In this document: positions 1 through 8,291 of the stretch, piece by piece | How the letters are laid out: every line of letters begins with the position of its first letter | Numbering within the stretch: the first letter of the stretch is position 1 | DNA from: Nitratiruptor sp. YY08-10 | Lineage (GTDB): Bacteria > Campylobacterota > Campylobacteria > Campylobacterales > Nitratiruptoraceae | Assembly (NCBI RefSeq): GCF_016629565.1 | Contig: NZ_AP023057.1 | Coordinates: 682,001-746,000 of the forward strand | Direction: 5' to 3' | DNA: 64,000 nt | Translations under genes and position numbers: made by a program | Notes under the pieces: generated by a model | The model's database searches: none | What the model was told of the DNA's origin: nothing | The model's input: only the letters and a program-made list of their open reading frames with translations

Positions 1-16
1 TGGATAAAATAGTGTT

Positions 17-298
17 ATGAAAAAAGCACTCAGATATATTACAAGAAAATGGCGAAAATTTCTCCTTCTTCTCATACGAGAGTATCGTGAGACAAGACGG
101 ATGGTTGAGATCTATCTTACGCAAAGAGACAATGAAAAATTGAGACGGGAAGCAAATAAGCAGTTTGTGGATATATTAAAAATTCTTTTTTTGTTTCCTA
201 TATCGTTACTGCCGGGATCTGTTATTATCATTACTGTACTGGAACTTATTGCCAAGGCGTTTAAATGTACGATTTTTCCAACGAAACAAAAATTGTAA
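17..298 (+). CDS. Small membrane protein, possibly LETM1-like
   Basis: A 93-residue protein with a strongly basic first half (many Arg/Lys, probably helical) and one hydrophobic segment at about residues 54-80 containing the motif FPISLLPGS. The pattern 'P..LLPG' followed by a hydrophobic helix and a terminal 'FPTK' is reminiscent of short LETM1-domain proteins, but that is a weak resemblance and I assign no function. A sigma70-like -10 (TAAAAT at 5-10) lies only 6 bases before the ATG and no ribosome binding site is visible, so either the mRNA is nearly leaderless or the true start differs. It converges on the sdh operon. Confidence 0.55.
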   Translation: MKKALRYITRKWRKFLLLLIREYRETRRMVEIYLTQRDNEKLRREANKQFVDILKILFLFPISLLPGSVIIITVLELIAKAFKCTIFPTKQKL

Positions 299-326
299 GA
301 AGTCCCCAGCTTAGGCTGGAACTTCT
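298..326. terminator. Hairpin between convergent genes
   Basis: An inverted repeat, AGAAGT...CCAGC-TTAG-GCTGG..ACTTCT, with a small internal loop. It overlaps the last codons of sdhE and lies directly after the stop of the first gene. Its place between convergent genes suggests a bidirectional terminator; there is no long T-run, so this is tentative. Confidence 0.45.
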
Positions 327-1189
327 GTGACATGGTGTTTAAGGCCTAGCTCTTCAGGCGTACATCCAAGAGCGAGTCCGATAAGTTGAGGAAGATGAAG
401 AACAGGAAGTTTGAGTTCCCTTCCTACTGCTTTTGTTGCAGCCTTTTGTTTTACATCCAAATTGAGATGACAAAGAGGACATGGTGTGACCATCACATCA
501 GCATTGTTGTCATATGCATCGGCCAGTGCGTTACCGGTCAGAATATTGGATGTTTTTGGTGCTTGCAAGTCAACATGGAAGCCACAGCATTTGTTTTTAT
601 GCCAGTAATCTACTGAGTTTCCTTCTAGAGCTTCGATAAGCTCTTCCAATGAAGTAGGATTATATGGGTTCTCTTTTGTTCTGTTGAAATGGTGATGGAG
701 TTCACTAGGCCGTATATTGTGACATCCGTAAAATGGCGCAATGTTAAGTTCGCTCAATGGTTTTACAACTTTGTCTCTTAAGTTATCGAGGCCATAATCT
801 TCTATAAGGGCATAGAGAAAATGTCGTACATTGCTAGTCCCTTTATAAACAAGACCTACCTCTTCAAGTTTTTCGTTTACTTTTGCTTTAAGCTCAGGAT
901 TTGAGTCGAGTCTATGCTTTGTCATTGCTGTGTTGAGCTGACATGTATTACAGATTGTAACCATGTCAAGACCACGTTTTTCCGCATAGCATATGTTTCT
1001 GGCATTGAGAACGAGACTCAAAAAATCGTCAAAATCTTGCAAATGGCTTGCACCACAGCAGCTCGCTTCATCCAGTAAAACCAATTCAATATCGAGTTTT
1101 TTTGCAACCGCCAATGTGGATTTAAGCAGTTCTGGTGTACTTTCTCTCGCTGTACAGCCTGTATAAAGTGCATATCGTAGCTTACTCAT
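311..1189 (-). CDS. sdhE: Succinate/fumarate:quinone reductase type E, CCG-domain anchor subunit (SdhE/HdrB-like)
   Basis: This 292-residue protein has two cysteine-rich CCG domains. The first shows CCGASH then CNTC (about residues 43-84); the second shows CCGFH then CPLC (about 201-241). These domains are the hallmark of heterodisulfide-reductase subunit B and of the anchor subunit of type-E succinate:quinone oxidoreductases, which replaces the usual haem-b membrane subunits. It is the third gene of sdhA-sdhB-sdhE, starting 10 bases after sdhB. Known homologues bind an Fe-S cluster and dock the enzyme at the membrane for electron transfer with the quinone pool. In rTCA organisms the enzyme would run as fumarate reductase; that direction is inferred. 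Confidence 0.9.
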   Translation of the reverse strand: MSKLRYALYTGCTARESTPELLKSTLAVAKKLDIELVLLDEASCCGASHLQDFDDFLSLVLNARNICYAEKRGLDMVTICNTCQLNTAMTKHRLDSNPELKAKVNEKLEEVGLVYKGTSNVRHFLYALIEDYGLDNLRDKVVKPLSELNIAPFYGCHNIRPSELHHHFNRTKENPYNPTSLEELIEALEGNSVDYWHKNKCCGFHVDLQAPKTSNILTGNALADAYDNNADVMVTPCPLCHLNLDVKQKAATKAVGRELKLPVLHLPQLIGLALGCTPEELGLKHHVTEVPA

Positions 1190-1199
1190 GGACCATCCT

Positions 1200-2156
1200 T
1201 TAAAATTTTACCGTTGAGGAACTTTTGATAAGTTTTTGAATCTCATCAAGATTTTTGGATTTTGGCATATTCCAAGGAAGAACAATTTTTCCTTTTTTAA
1301 ACATCTCAAATGCTTCGTGCATATGTTTGACTACACCAAAACCTTCACTGTAAAGTACGAGATCTCCTTCATCCAAAATACCATGTTTTTTGATAGATCG
1401 CTTAAAGCCTACGGCATGTCTTGTAGCAACATTGCTTTTTGCTACACCCTCTTCAAATATCTGGTTATGGAGTTTTGTGATTTTTCCGATAGGATCGATC
1501 TCTTTCGGACACGCTTCGGCACACTCATAACATTTCACGCAGTCCCAGACCCCTTGTCCAAGAATATCGACAATTTCGAGTCTCTCTTTCTTTGCATGGT
1601 CTCTGACATCTGCGGTAAATCGGTACGCCTTTTCAAAAGCGGCTGGTCCAAGATAGTCTTCGTTCACTTCTACAACAGGACAGGCGTAGTAGCAGCAGCC
1701 ACACTGGATACAATAATCCGCTTCTTCCAGTTTTTCCGCTTCTTCAGGTGGAATGATATTTTCCATACTTGGATGTTCGTCAATTTCGGCTTCAAGCCAA
1801 GGTTTGACGGTTTCGTATTTCTTCCAAAAGTCGGCTTTATCGACAACCATATCTTTTACGGCTCGCTTTTTGCTGACAGGCTCAATTATCAGTTCATTTC
1901 CAAAAAGCTCGATCATATCAACCATTCGTTCTTTACAGGCGAGGGTGCTTCTGCCGTTTACTTTAACTGCACAGCTTCCACAAATCCCGTGACGGCAGCT
2001 TCTACGATAGCTAAAACTTCCGTCATGTTCCCATTTTATTCTGTTAAGGATATCTAGAACAACCTCGTCCTCTTTTACATCCATCTCAATAGTGTCATAA
2101 TGAGGCAGATAATCAGTTTCAGCGTTGAATCGAAATACTTTAAATGTCACTTTCAT
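1200..2156 (-). CDS. sdhB: Succinate dehydrogenase/fumarate reductase iron-sulfur subunit
   Basis: A 318-residue electron-transfer subunit. The N-terminal ferredoxin domain carries the [2Fe-2S] motif CRHGICGSC plus a distal Cys (about residues 54-76). Two cluster motifs follow: CIQCGCCYYACP (about 148-159) and CVKCYECAEACP (about 206-217), which ligate the [4Fe-4S] and third clusters. It passes electrons between the flavoprotein SdhA and the CCG-domain protein SdhE. It sits 12 bases after sdhA and 10 before sdhE. It is longer than the usual roughly 240-residue SdhB, with a C-terminal extension of about 80 residues as seen in type-E and fumarate reductase-like enzymes. Confidence 0.93.
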   Translation of the reverse strand: MKVTFKVFRFNAETDYLPHYDTIEMDVKEDEVVLDILNRIKWEHDGSFSYRRSCRHGICGSCAVKVNGRSTLACKERMVDMIELFGNELIIEPVSKKRAVKDMVVDKADFWKKYETVKPWLEAEIDEHPSMENIIPPEEAEKLEEADYCIQCGCCYYACPVVEVNEDYLGPAAFEKAYRFTADVRDHAKKERLEIVDILGQGVWDCVKCYECAEACPKEIDPIGKITKLHNQIFEEGVAKSNVATRHAVGFKRSIKKHGILDEGDLVLYSEGFGVVKHMHEAFEMFKKGKIVLPWNMPKSKNLDEIQKLIKSSSTVKF

Positions 2157-2168
2157 CTCTAGCCCCTA

Positions 2169-3884
2169 TCAATATTTTCTTTCTTGCGGTTCAAATTTGC
2201 CTAGTACTACGTCACCATATTCTAAAGAGATATTTCCCTCTTCATCCATATAGGCATATGTATGTTTGAGAAAGTTTTCATCGTCTCTATTTGGATAGTC
2301 TTCTCGGTAGTGCGCACCTCTTGACTCTTTTCTTGCAATTGCTCCTTCAACGATGAAGCTCGCATAATCGAGCATATGTCCTAGCTCTATCGCTTCTTGC
2401 AAGTCTGTGTTGAAAGTTTTTGATTTGTCATCGATTCTGATATTTTTAAATCTGTTTCTGAGCTCTTTTAAAATCTCTTTTTGTTTTTTGAGTGATTCTT
2501 CCGTTCTAAAGACCCCACAGTTTTCAAACATTGTGTCTTGTAGTTCTTGTCGAAGCTTTGCTGTTTTTTCTGTACCGTTGTTTGTCATGATAAAATCGAT
2601 CTCTTCGAGCATCGTGTTGGCTTCTGAGCCGGCAGCCGGTTGAAAATCGATCCCTTTTTCAAGATCATTTACGATACTTTGTCCCACATGTCTACCAAAG
2701 AAAAGAGCTTCAAGAAGTGAATTTGCACCAAGTCTGTTTGCACCATGTACACTCACACAAGCACACTCACCGGCAGCATACAGTCCTTCTGTGAGTTTAT
2801 CTGGACTCTGTTTCACATGGCCATTGATATCTACCGGAATTCCACCCATAGAGTAGTGTGCAGTTACAGTGATCATAATAGGTTCTTTTACCATGTCTTG
2901 ACCGAGGAATGTAATGGCAAGATCCCGAAGTTCTGGAAGTCTTTCCATAATTTTGGCTTCGCCAAGATGGGTGAGATCAAGATAAACTGCCATTTTGTCC
3001 GGCCCTACACCTCGACCTTCTCGAATTTCGTTCATAATAGCACGTGCAACAACATCACGAGGTGCAAGCTCCATCTTCTCAGGTGCATATTTTTCCATAA
3101 ACCGTTCACCCAATGAGTTGTAAAGGCGTCCTCCCTCACCGCGAGCCGCTTCAGAGATCAAAATACCACTTCCTGCAAGGCCCGATGGGTGAAACTGTAC
3201 AAACTCCATATCTTCAAGCGGAAGGCCATGCCGTGCAAAGATACTGAGGCCATCTCCCGTGTTGGCGTGGGCGTTAGAGTTGATTTTAAAAGCTCTTGCG
3301 TAACCACCTGTAGCAAACATAACGGCTTTTGCATTGAAGATGGTGGGTTTTAGATCTCTTAGATTAAATGCGACAACGCCATAAGCTTTTCCGTCTTTGT
3401 ACAAAATATCTGCTACATACCACTCATCCCAAAAAGCTACTCCCTCTCTATGTGCTTGCTCGTAAATGGTTTGTAAAAGTGTCAAACCGGTTCTGTCTTT
3501 CGCAAAACACGCCCTTGGTTTACTCTGTCCGCCAAAGGGTCGTTGGGCTATACGGCCATCTTCTCTTCGACTGAAAGCCGCACCCATATGCTCAATCCAC
3601 CGAATCGTTTCAGGGGCTTTTGAACACATCAGCTCCACTGCATCTTGATCGGCTAGATAGTCGCTTCCCTTGACAGTATCAAACATATGCAGTTCTACAT
3701 CATCGTCATCGCTGAGTGCTGCATTGACTCCACCTTGTGCTGCACCGGAGTGGCTTCGCAGTGGGTGAAGTTTTGTGAGCACAATGACATCTTTTCCGCT
3801 CTTTTTGATCTCTCTGGCTGCCGCACATCCGGCGAGTCCCGAGCCTACGATTACAACGTCGGTAGTGACAATAGGTATTTCCAT
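2169..3884 (-). CDS. sdhA: Succinate dehydrogenase/fumarate reductase flavoprotein subunit
   Basis: The catalytic FAD subunit (571 residues from the start chosen here). The dinucleotide-binding GSGLAGCAAA lies at the N terminus, followed by LRSHSGAAQGG, whose His is the covalent FAD attachment site in the family. Active-site segments HPSG...EAARGEGG and HGANRLGANSLLEA are intact. I prefer the ATG at 3884, preceded by AAAGGA at 9-base spacing, over a TTG 27 bases upstream that lacks a ribosome binding site. There is no twin-arginine signal, so the enzyme should be cytoplasmic, unlike the periplasmic Mfr methylmenaquinol:fumarate reductases of Campylobacter and Wolinella. Confidence 0.94.
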   Translation of the reverse strand: MEIPIVTTDVVIVGSGLAGCAAAREIKKSGKDVIVLTKLHPLRSHSGAAQGGVNAALSDDDDVELHMFDTVKGSDYLADQDAVELMCSKAPETIRWIEHMGAAFSRREDGRIAQRPFGGQSKPRACFAKDRTGLTLLQTIYEQAHREGVAFWDEWYVADILYKDGKAYGVVAFNLRDLKPTIFNAKAVMFATGGYARAFKINSNAHANTGDGLSIFARHGLPLEDMEFVQFHPSGLAGSGILISEAARGEGGRLYNSLGERFMEKYAPEKMELAPRDVVARAIMNEIREGRGVGPDKMAVYLDLTHLGEAKIMERLPELRDLAITFLGQDMVKEPIMITVTAHYSMGGIPVDINGHVKQSPDKLTEGLYAAGECACVSVHGANRLGANSLLEALFFGRHVGQSIVNDLEKGIDFQPAAGSEANTMLEEIDFIMTNNGTEKTAKLRQELQDTMFENCGVFRTEESLKKQKEILKELRNRFKNIRIDDKSKTFNTDLQEAIELGHMLDYASFIVEGAIARKESRGAHYREDYPNRDDENFLKHTYAYMDEEGNISLEYGDVVLGKFEPQERKY

Positions 3885-3986
3885 ATCAGCGTGTCCTTTA
3901 ATTGGAGTCAAAATTTTTCAGATTATAGCATTTCATAAAATAAAAATGGATAAATATTCCTATAACCCATCCGTTAAGGCCTTTTT

Positions 3987-3995
3987 TGTTACAAT
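3987..3995 (+). promoter_or_regulatory. Extended -10 promoter of thiL operon
   Basis: TGTTACAAT: a TG extension plus -10 hexamer TACAAT, 29 bases before the GTG of thiL, with T-rich sequence upstream and no clear -35. It lies downstream of the longer in-frame upstream extension, supporting the short thiL reading. Confidence 0.5.
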
Positions 3996-4023
3996 TGTTA
4001 TCATAAAAGCGGGGGTAATTAGG

Positions 4024-4842
4024 GTGAATAAAGAAATTTTTTATATAAGTTTATTTAATAATAAATATATCGGAGACGATGGGGCTTACATTGGTGGCAA
4101 GGTCTACAGTGCCGATGCCTTTTGTGAAAATGTCCATTTTAAAAGAGAGTGGATGAGTTTTGAGCAGATCGCTTACAAAGCGATGCTGGTCAATATCTCC
4201 GATGCCATTGCTATGAATGCCGAGCCAAGGCAGATGCTGGTCTCTGTGGTTTTACCTAAACATATTTCCCCATTTGAAATGGAGATGATAGCAAGAGGGC
4301 TAAAAAAGGCTGCAAGGGAGTTCGGTATCGAAATTATTGGAGGAGATACCATTGCTTCTGATCGGCTTGACTTTCATCTTTCACTCATTTCTGAGACGAA
4401 GCGGCCTATATTTCGAAAACCGCTCAAAGAGACTTATCTTCTTGCATATACTGGTAAGCTTGGAAGTGTTAGAAAAGATCTAAAAAAACTCCTACGAGGC
4501 GGAAAAGTTTCTAAAAGGTCAAAATTTATCCGGCCAAGACTGCGTAGAGAGTTTATGAAAAAAGCATCACGACATATCAAAACGGCCATGGATATCAGCG
4601 ATGGGCTTTTTGATGACCTGGCTAAAATGTGCAGATTAAATAAGAAAGGTGTTCGTTTTTTCAAAAAGATTCCTAGAAGTGTCGGGTGCAGTGGTGAAGA
4701 GTATGAACTTCTGTTTGCTTTTGATAAAAGAGATTTAAAAAAGATATTGCAAATCTCAAAAATTACAAGAACCCCAGTCACTGTTTTTGCAAAGGCTATA
4801 CGAAAACCCTATAAAAATATATGTAAACCAAACCATTTTTAA
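4024..4842 (+). CDS. thiL: Thiamine-monophosphate kinase
   Basis: ThiL phosphorylates thiamine monophosphate to the cofactor thiamine diphosphate. The 272-residue reading starts with GTG at 4024, preceded by a G-rich ribosome binding site. Family landmarks are KYIGDDGA near the N terminus (metal/ATP-binding Asp residues), NISDAIAMNA and GGDTIASD in the AIRS-like N domain, then MDISDGLFDDL and GEEYELLFAF in the C domain. The frame stays open upstream to 3775, but that extension overlaps sdhA on the other strand, precedes the promoter and has no homology. It is followed 8 bases later by truD, the same pairing as in Campylobacter. Confidence 0.9.
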   Translation: MNKEIFYISLFNNKYIGDDGAYIGGKVYSADAFCENVHFKREWMSFEQIAYKAMLVNISDAIAMNAEPRQMLVSVVLPKHISPFEMEMIARGLKKAAREFGIEIIGGDTIASDRLDFHLSLISETKRPIFRKPLKETYLLAYTGKLGSVRKDLKKLLRGGKVSKRSKFIRPRLRREFMKKASRHIKTAMDISDGLFDDLAKMCRLNKKGVRFFKKIPRSVGCSGEEYELLFAFDKRDLKKILQISKITRTPVTVFAKAIRKPYKNICKPNHF

Positions 4843-4850
4843 GGAAATGT

Positions 4851-5933
4851 ATGGATAGATTATTTTTTTTGGATCACTCTCCAATCGACTTTTATTTCAA
4901 ACAATCACCTGAGACTTTTGTGGTAGAAGAGATACCACTATATCCATTCAGCGATGAGGGAGAGCATCTTGTATTGAAAATTCGAAAGAAAAATATGACT
5001 ACGTGGCAGATGCTCCAGACCCTAAGCGAGCAGGTAGGGGTAAAAATACGCGATATTGGCTACGCTGGACTCAAAGATAAAAATGCTTTGACATATCAGT
5101 ATATCTCCTTGCATAAAAAGTACGAAGAGGCTTTGAAAAAATTGAGTCATCCGCAGATCAAGATCATTGAAATGACGTACCATAAAAACAAGATTCGAAG
5201 GGGTCATCTCAAAGGGAACAAATTTTTTATACGTTTAAAAAAGGTCAAACCGGTCGATGCAAAAAAGATTGATCAAGTTATTGCAATCTTGGAAGAAGAG
5301 GGAATGCCCAATTTTTTCGGATATCAACGATTTGGCATCGACGGCGACAATTGGCAACTTGGCAAAGAGATCGTTGAAGGGAAACGAAAAGAGAGAAACA
5401 AAACGCTTAAAAGACTTTTGATCAATGCCTATCAGAGCCATCTTTTCAATCTTTGGTTGAGCAAACGAATAGAACTCAGCAAACTTCTGAACTGCTTTAC
5501 GCAAAACGAGCTTAGTCAGATACTCGATTTACCACAATCTATCATTAAAGAGTTACAGTGTCAAAAACCGTTTTTCAAGCTTTTCCCGGGTGATATTGCC
5601 ATGCATTATCCCAAGGGAAAAATTTTTGGTGTAGAAGATGTAAAAGAAGAGAGTGAGCGTTTCTTCGCAAAAACGATCGCTCCAACAGGTCTTTTGCCAG
5701 GCGTGAAAACAAAGCGATGTGATGGTTTGGCCCGTGATATAGAAAAAGATTACGATGATGAAAGAATTAGTGAATTTGGTGACAGAAGATATGCCTGGAT
5801 ATTTCCACAAGAGTTGCATGGGGTATACAAGGAAAAAAACGCATGGTACGAACTAAGCTTCTTTTTACCCAAAGGGAGTTATGCTACAGTATTGCTAGAA
5901 GAGATTGCTCATAGAAAAATAAAAGGAGAATGA
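4851..5933 (+). CDS. truD: tRNA pseudouridine(13) synthase TruD (copy 1)
   Basis: A 360-residue pseudouridine synthase that isomerises U13 of tRNAs. The catalytic motif [10 protein letters not shown], with the conserved Asp after Lys, lies around residues 77-86, and NFFGYQRFG at about 149-157 is the second TruD signature. Near-canonical length and linkage to thiL mark it as the ancestral copy. Its last codons abut the next small gene (TGA immediately followed by ATG). A second, shorter TruD is encoded at 49529-50488. In copy 1 the usual 'ATTxQ' after the catalytic motif reads ALTYQ, a mild deviation. Confidence 0.92.
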   Translation: MDRLFFLDHSPIDFYFKQSPETFVVEEIPLYPFSDEGEHLVLKIRKKNMTTWQMLQTLSEQVGVKIRDIGYAGLKDKNALTYQYISLHKKYEEALKKLSHPQIKIIEMTYHKNKIRRGHLKGNKFFIRLKKVKPVDAKKIDQVIAILEEEGMPNFFGYQRFGIDGDNWQLGKEIVEGKRKERNKTLKRLLINAYQSHLFNLWLSKRIELSKLLNCFTQNELSQILDLPQSIIKELQCQKPFFKLFPGDIAMHYPKGKIFGVEDVKEESERFFAKTIAPTGLLPGVKTKRCDGLARDIEKDYDDERISEFGDRRYAWIFPQELHGVYKEKNAWYELSFFLPKGSYATVLLEEIAHRKIKGE

Positions 5934-6161
5934 ATGCGAGCGGAATTTAAAGAAGAGTGCAAGTATGCTGAAGAGATTCATGAAGATACGAAGGAAGTAT
6001 TTGAAAAATGGATGAAGCGATATGGATGGGATATCCCGGAGCTTGATGAGGATATCGCTGCAAAACTCATTTTAACAGAGATGCGCAAAGCCTTAGATGA
6101 GATGGAGGCTAGATATTGTGGGGGTGTTTGTGATACGGAACCGCCAAGCTGTCCAAAATAG
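5934..6161 (+). CDS. Small Cys-containing conserved protein of unknown function
   Basis: A 75-residue acidic, probably helical protein starting immediately after the truD stop codon, so probably translationally coupled. The C-terminal tail carries three cysteines (CGGVC and a later SC) and there is a fourth near the N terminus, which could bind a metal or form disulfides. It has no signal peptide or membrane segment. I recognise no named family. Its place in the thiL-truD operon gives no firm clue to function. Confidence 0.65.
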   Translation: MRAEFKEECKYAEEIHEDTKEVFEKWMKRYGWDIPELDEDIAAKLILTEMRKALDEMEARYCGGVCDTEPPSCPK

Positions 6162-6169
6162 GTAAATCT

Positions 6170-7621
6170 ATGGGCTATGCAAAAGAGTTTTTTATCTCTT
6201 TTATTTTTTTTACGATTTCTTCATTTGTAGTTTTGTATATCATTTATAATGACTACAATAGTGAACAAGAACTTTATCTACAAAAAACATTACAAGATGA
6301 GAGCAAACTGTTTTTTGTTGTAAAAGAGAGTTTGATCGTTTTATCTGATGTCCTTTTCAAAGAGCGTATCAATCAATCTGAAATTAAACGTGTTTTTGCT
6401 CGTCGTGACAGAAAGAGACTGTATGAATTATTGAAAGATGATTATGCCGATCTGAAACAGTTGGGTTTACGACAACTCCATTTTCACTTGCCGAATATGC
6501 AAAGTTTTCTTCGTTTCCACAGACCAAAAAAATATGGAGACTCTTTGAAGGGTGTGCGCTCAGGAATAGAACTAGTCATACAAACGAAAAAAGCCGTTCA
6601 CTGTTTTGAAGAAGGAAGAATCTTTAACGGATTTCGAAATATTTATCCTATTTTTTATAAAAACCGTTATATAGGAAGTGTTGAAATATCTTTTTCTCCC
6701 TATGCCATAGCGAGATTGATGCAGCACTATTTTCCTAATGCTTTTTATGGTCTTGTTTTAAAAAAAGATGTCGTAGATAAAAAACTTTTTAGTGATGAAA
6801 AACGAAACTACCTTAGTATCCCAAACAGTAAGTACTATTGGGATAAAGTCAGTTTTGAAAAAAACAGATTAACTCCCGAAGAGAAAAAGATTCTTGATGA
6901 AGTTATCGCAAAATATGACATACAAAAATCCAATGCTTTTGCAATAAAGCATAAATATGTTGTTATAACATTGCCTATACAAAATTGTGTGGGAAGATAT
7001 GTAGGCGATTTTATAATTTTACATCCAAGCAAATATTTATTGAAACACTTCTATCTATTTGTGAAATATGCATTGATAAGTCTATTGCTGCTAACATTTA
7101 TTTCGATTATGCTACTTCTTTATTTGAAACAGATTCGAAATAATATGCTTGCTCTTGAAAAAGCCGCTCTTAAAGACCCATTAACAAAAATCGCGAATAG
7201 AAGAGCGTACAAATACTTTATTAAAAGTTTGGATCAAAAACAAAAATATGGAATTATCTATTGCGATATAGACTTTTTCAAAAGAATCAATGATACCTAT
7301 GGACACGATAAAGGGGATGAAATATTACAAAAAGTAGCCAAAACACTTTCCAGATTTATTCGAAAAGATGATCTTTTAGCAAGATGGGGAGGAGAGGAGT
7401 TTTTGATGGTCTTGCCAAACATTGGTTTGGAAGATGTAAAAAACAGGGCCGAAAAAATGAGACAAGCAATCGAAAATATATCCAAAGATCTTCCGGTAAG
7501 TTGCAGTTTCGGAGTGACAGTATGTGAAGACCCGACACATATTGAAGAGTGTATCAAAAGGGCAGATGAAGCCCTATATAGTGCCAAAAAGAGAGGAAGG
7601 AACAGAGTAGAAGTTATTTAA
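6170..7621 (+). CDS. Membrane diguanylate cyclase with dCache-type sensor
   Basis: A 483-residue signalling protein predicted to make cyclic di-GMP. A first membrane helix (about residues 7-26) is followed by a periplasmic region of about 260 residues containing FHLPNMQSFLRFHRP..GDSL, typical of the double-Cache (dCache_3-like) sensor fold. A second helix lies at about 293-315. The GGDEF domain starts at DPLTKIANRRA, with the intact active site GGEEF at 407-411 and the inhibitory I-site RKDD at 398-401, exactly five residues upstream, so product feedback inhibition is expected. It ends the thiL operon and overlaps the convergent yggS by 8 bases. The ligand cannot be told from sequence. Confidence 0.9.
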   Translation: MGYAKEFFISFIFFTISSFVVLYIIYNDYNSEQELYLQKTLQDESKLFFVVKESLIVLSDVLFKERINQSEIKRVFARRDRKRLYELLKDDYADLKQLGLRQLHFHLPNMQSFLRFHRPKKYGDSLKGVRSGIELVIQTKKAVHCFEEGRIFNGFRNIYPIFYKNRYIGSVEISFSPYAIARLMQHYFPNAFYGLVLKKDVVDKKLFSDEKRNYLSIPNSKYYWDKVSFEKNRLTPEEKKILDEVIAKYDIQKSNAFAIKHKYVVITLPIQNCVGRYVGDFIILHPSKYLLKHFYLFVKYALISLLLLTFISIMLLLYLKQIRNNMLALEKAALKDPLTKIANRRAYKYFIKSLDQKQKYGIIYCDIDFFKRINDTYGHDKGDEILQKVAKTLSRFIRKDDLLARWGGEEFLMVLPNIGLEDVKNRAEKMRQAIENISKDLPVSCSFGVTVCEDPTHIEECIKRADEALYSAKKRGRNRVEVI

Positions 7622-8291
7622 AAAAAAGCGAACCGATACGCACCATATTGGATCCACACCGAATCGCCAGTTCAAAATCATTGCTCATTCCCATAGAGCA
7701 GATCTGGGCTCCATGAGGTTTCAAAGATTCAAAGATTTTATAAGTTGTCTCAAAGCTTTTTTGGATCAATGTAGTATCATCAGTGTGGGCTCCTATGGTC
7801 ATTACACCACAAAGGTTGAGGTGTTTTGTCTCCTCAATGATTTTTAAATACTCATCATACGCAACTTCTGGTAATACACCGGCTTTGCTTTCTTCTTTTG
7901 CGCTATTGATCTGTAACAAACAATCCATTGTTTTGCCTTTTTTCTCAAGCCGTTTGTCTATTTCTAGTGCCAGTTCAAGGCTATCAAGGGATTGCATAAG
8001 CCAAGGATTGAGATCAATGAGGTGGTTGATTTTGTTTTTTTGCAGTCTTCCGATAAAGTGCCACTCGATCGGAAGATCGCTTAGAGCCTCAGATTTGGTT
8101 TTAAGATCTTGGACTCGGCTTTCTCCAAAGGCTCTTTGTCCAAGTTCATACAGTGCTTCAATCTCCTCAGTTCCTACATATTTTGTAACAGCCACAATTT
8201 GGACGATATGGTGTTCGCTTCGCTCCATTCTCGCTTTTTCAACTCGTTGTACGATTTCATCGAAATTGTCTCTGAGTCTATATCTATCCAC
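7614..8291 (-). CDS. yggS: PLP homeostasis protein, YggS/PLPBP family
   Basis: This 225-residue TIM-barrel protein binds pyridoxal phosphate without known enzymatic activity and buffers free PLP and amino-acid/keto-acid pools. The PLP lysine is in VAVTKYV (about residues 33-39). GESRVQD, WHFIGRLQKNK, LLQINSAKEESKAG and SMGMSNDFE are family signatures. Translation starts with GTG at 8291 behind AGGAG. It is the last gene of the long minus-strand operon that begins at pyrD, overlapping rseP by 8 bases. Confidence 0.92.
   Translation of the reverse strand: MDRYRLRDNFDEIVQRVEKARMERSEHHIVQIVAVTKYVGTEEIEALYELGQRAFGESRVQDLKTKSEALSDLPIEWHFIGRLQKNKINHLIDLNPWLMQSLDSLELALEIDKRLEKKGKTMDCLLQINSAKEESKAGVLPEVAYDEYLKIIEETKHLNLCGVMTIGAHTDDTTLIQKSFETTYKIFESLKPHGAQICSMGMSNDFELAIRCGSNMVRIGSLFFK

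Noticed and set aside
1236..2057. 273-residue open frame antisense to sdhB
   Set aside because: Shadow of a conserved iron-sulfur subunit; no motif or ribosome binding site.
3775..4023. N-terminal extension of thiL by 83 codons
   Set aside because: Antisense to sdhA, upstream of the promoter and absent from ThiL proteins.
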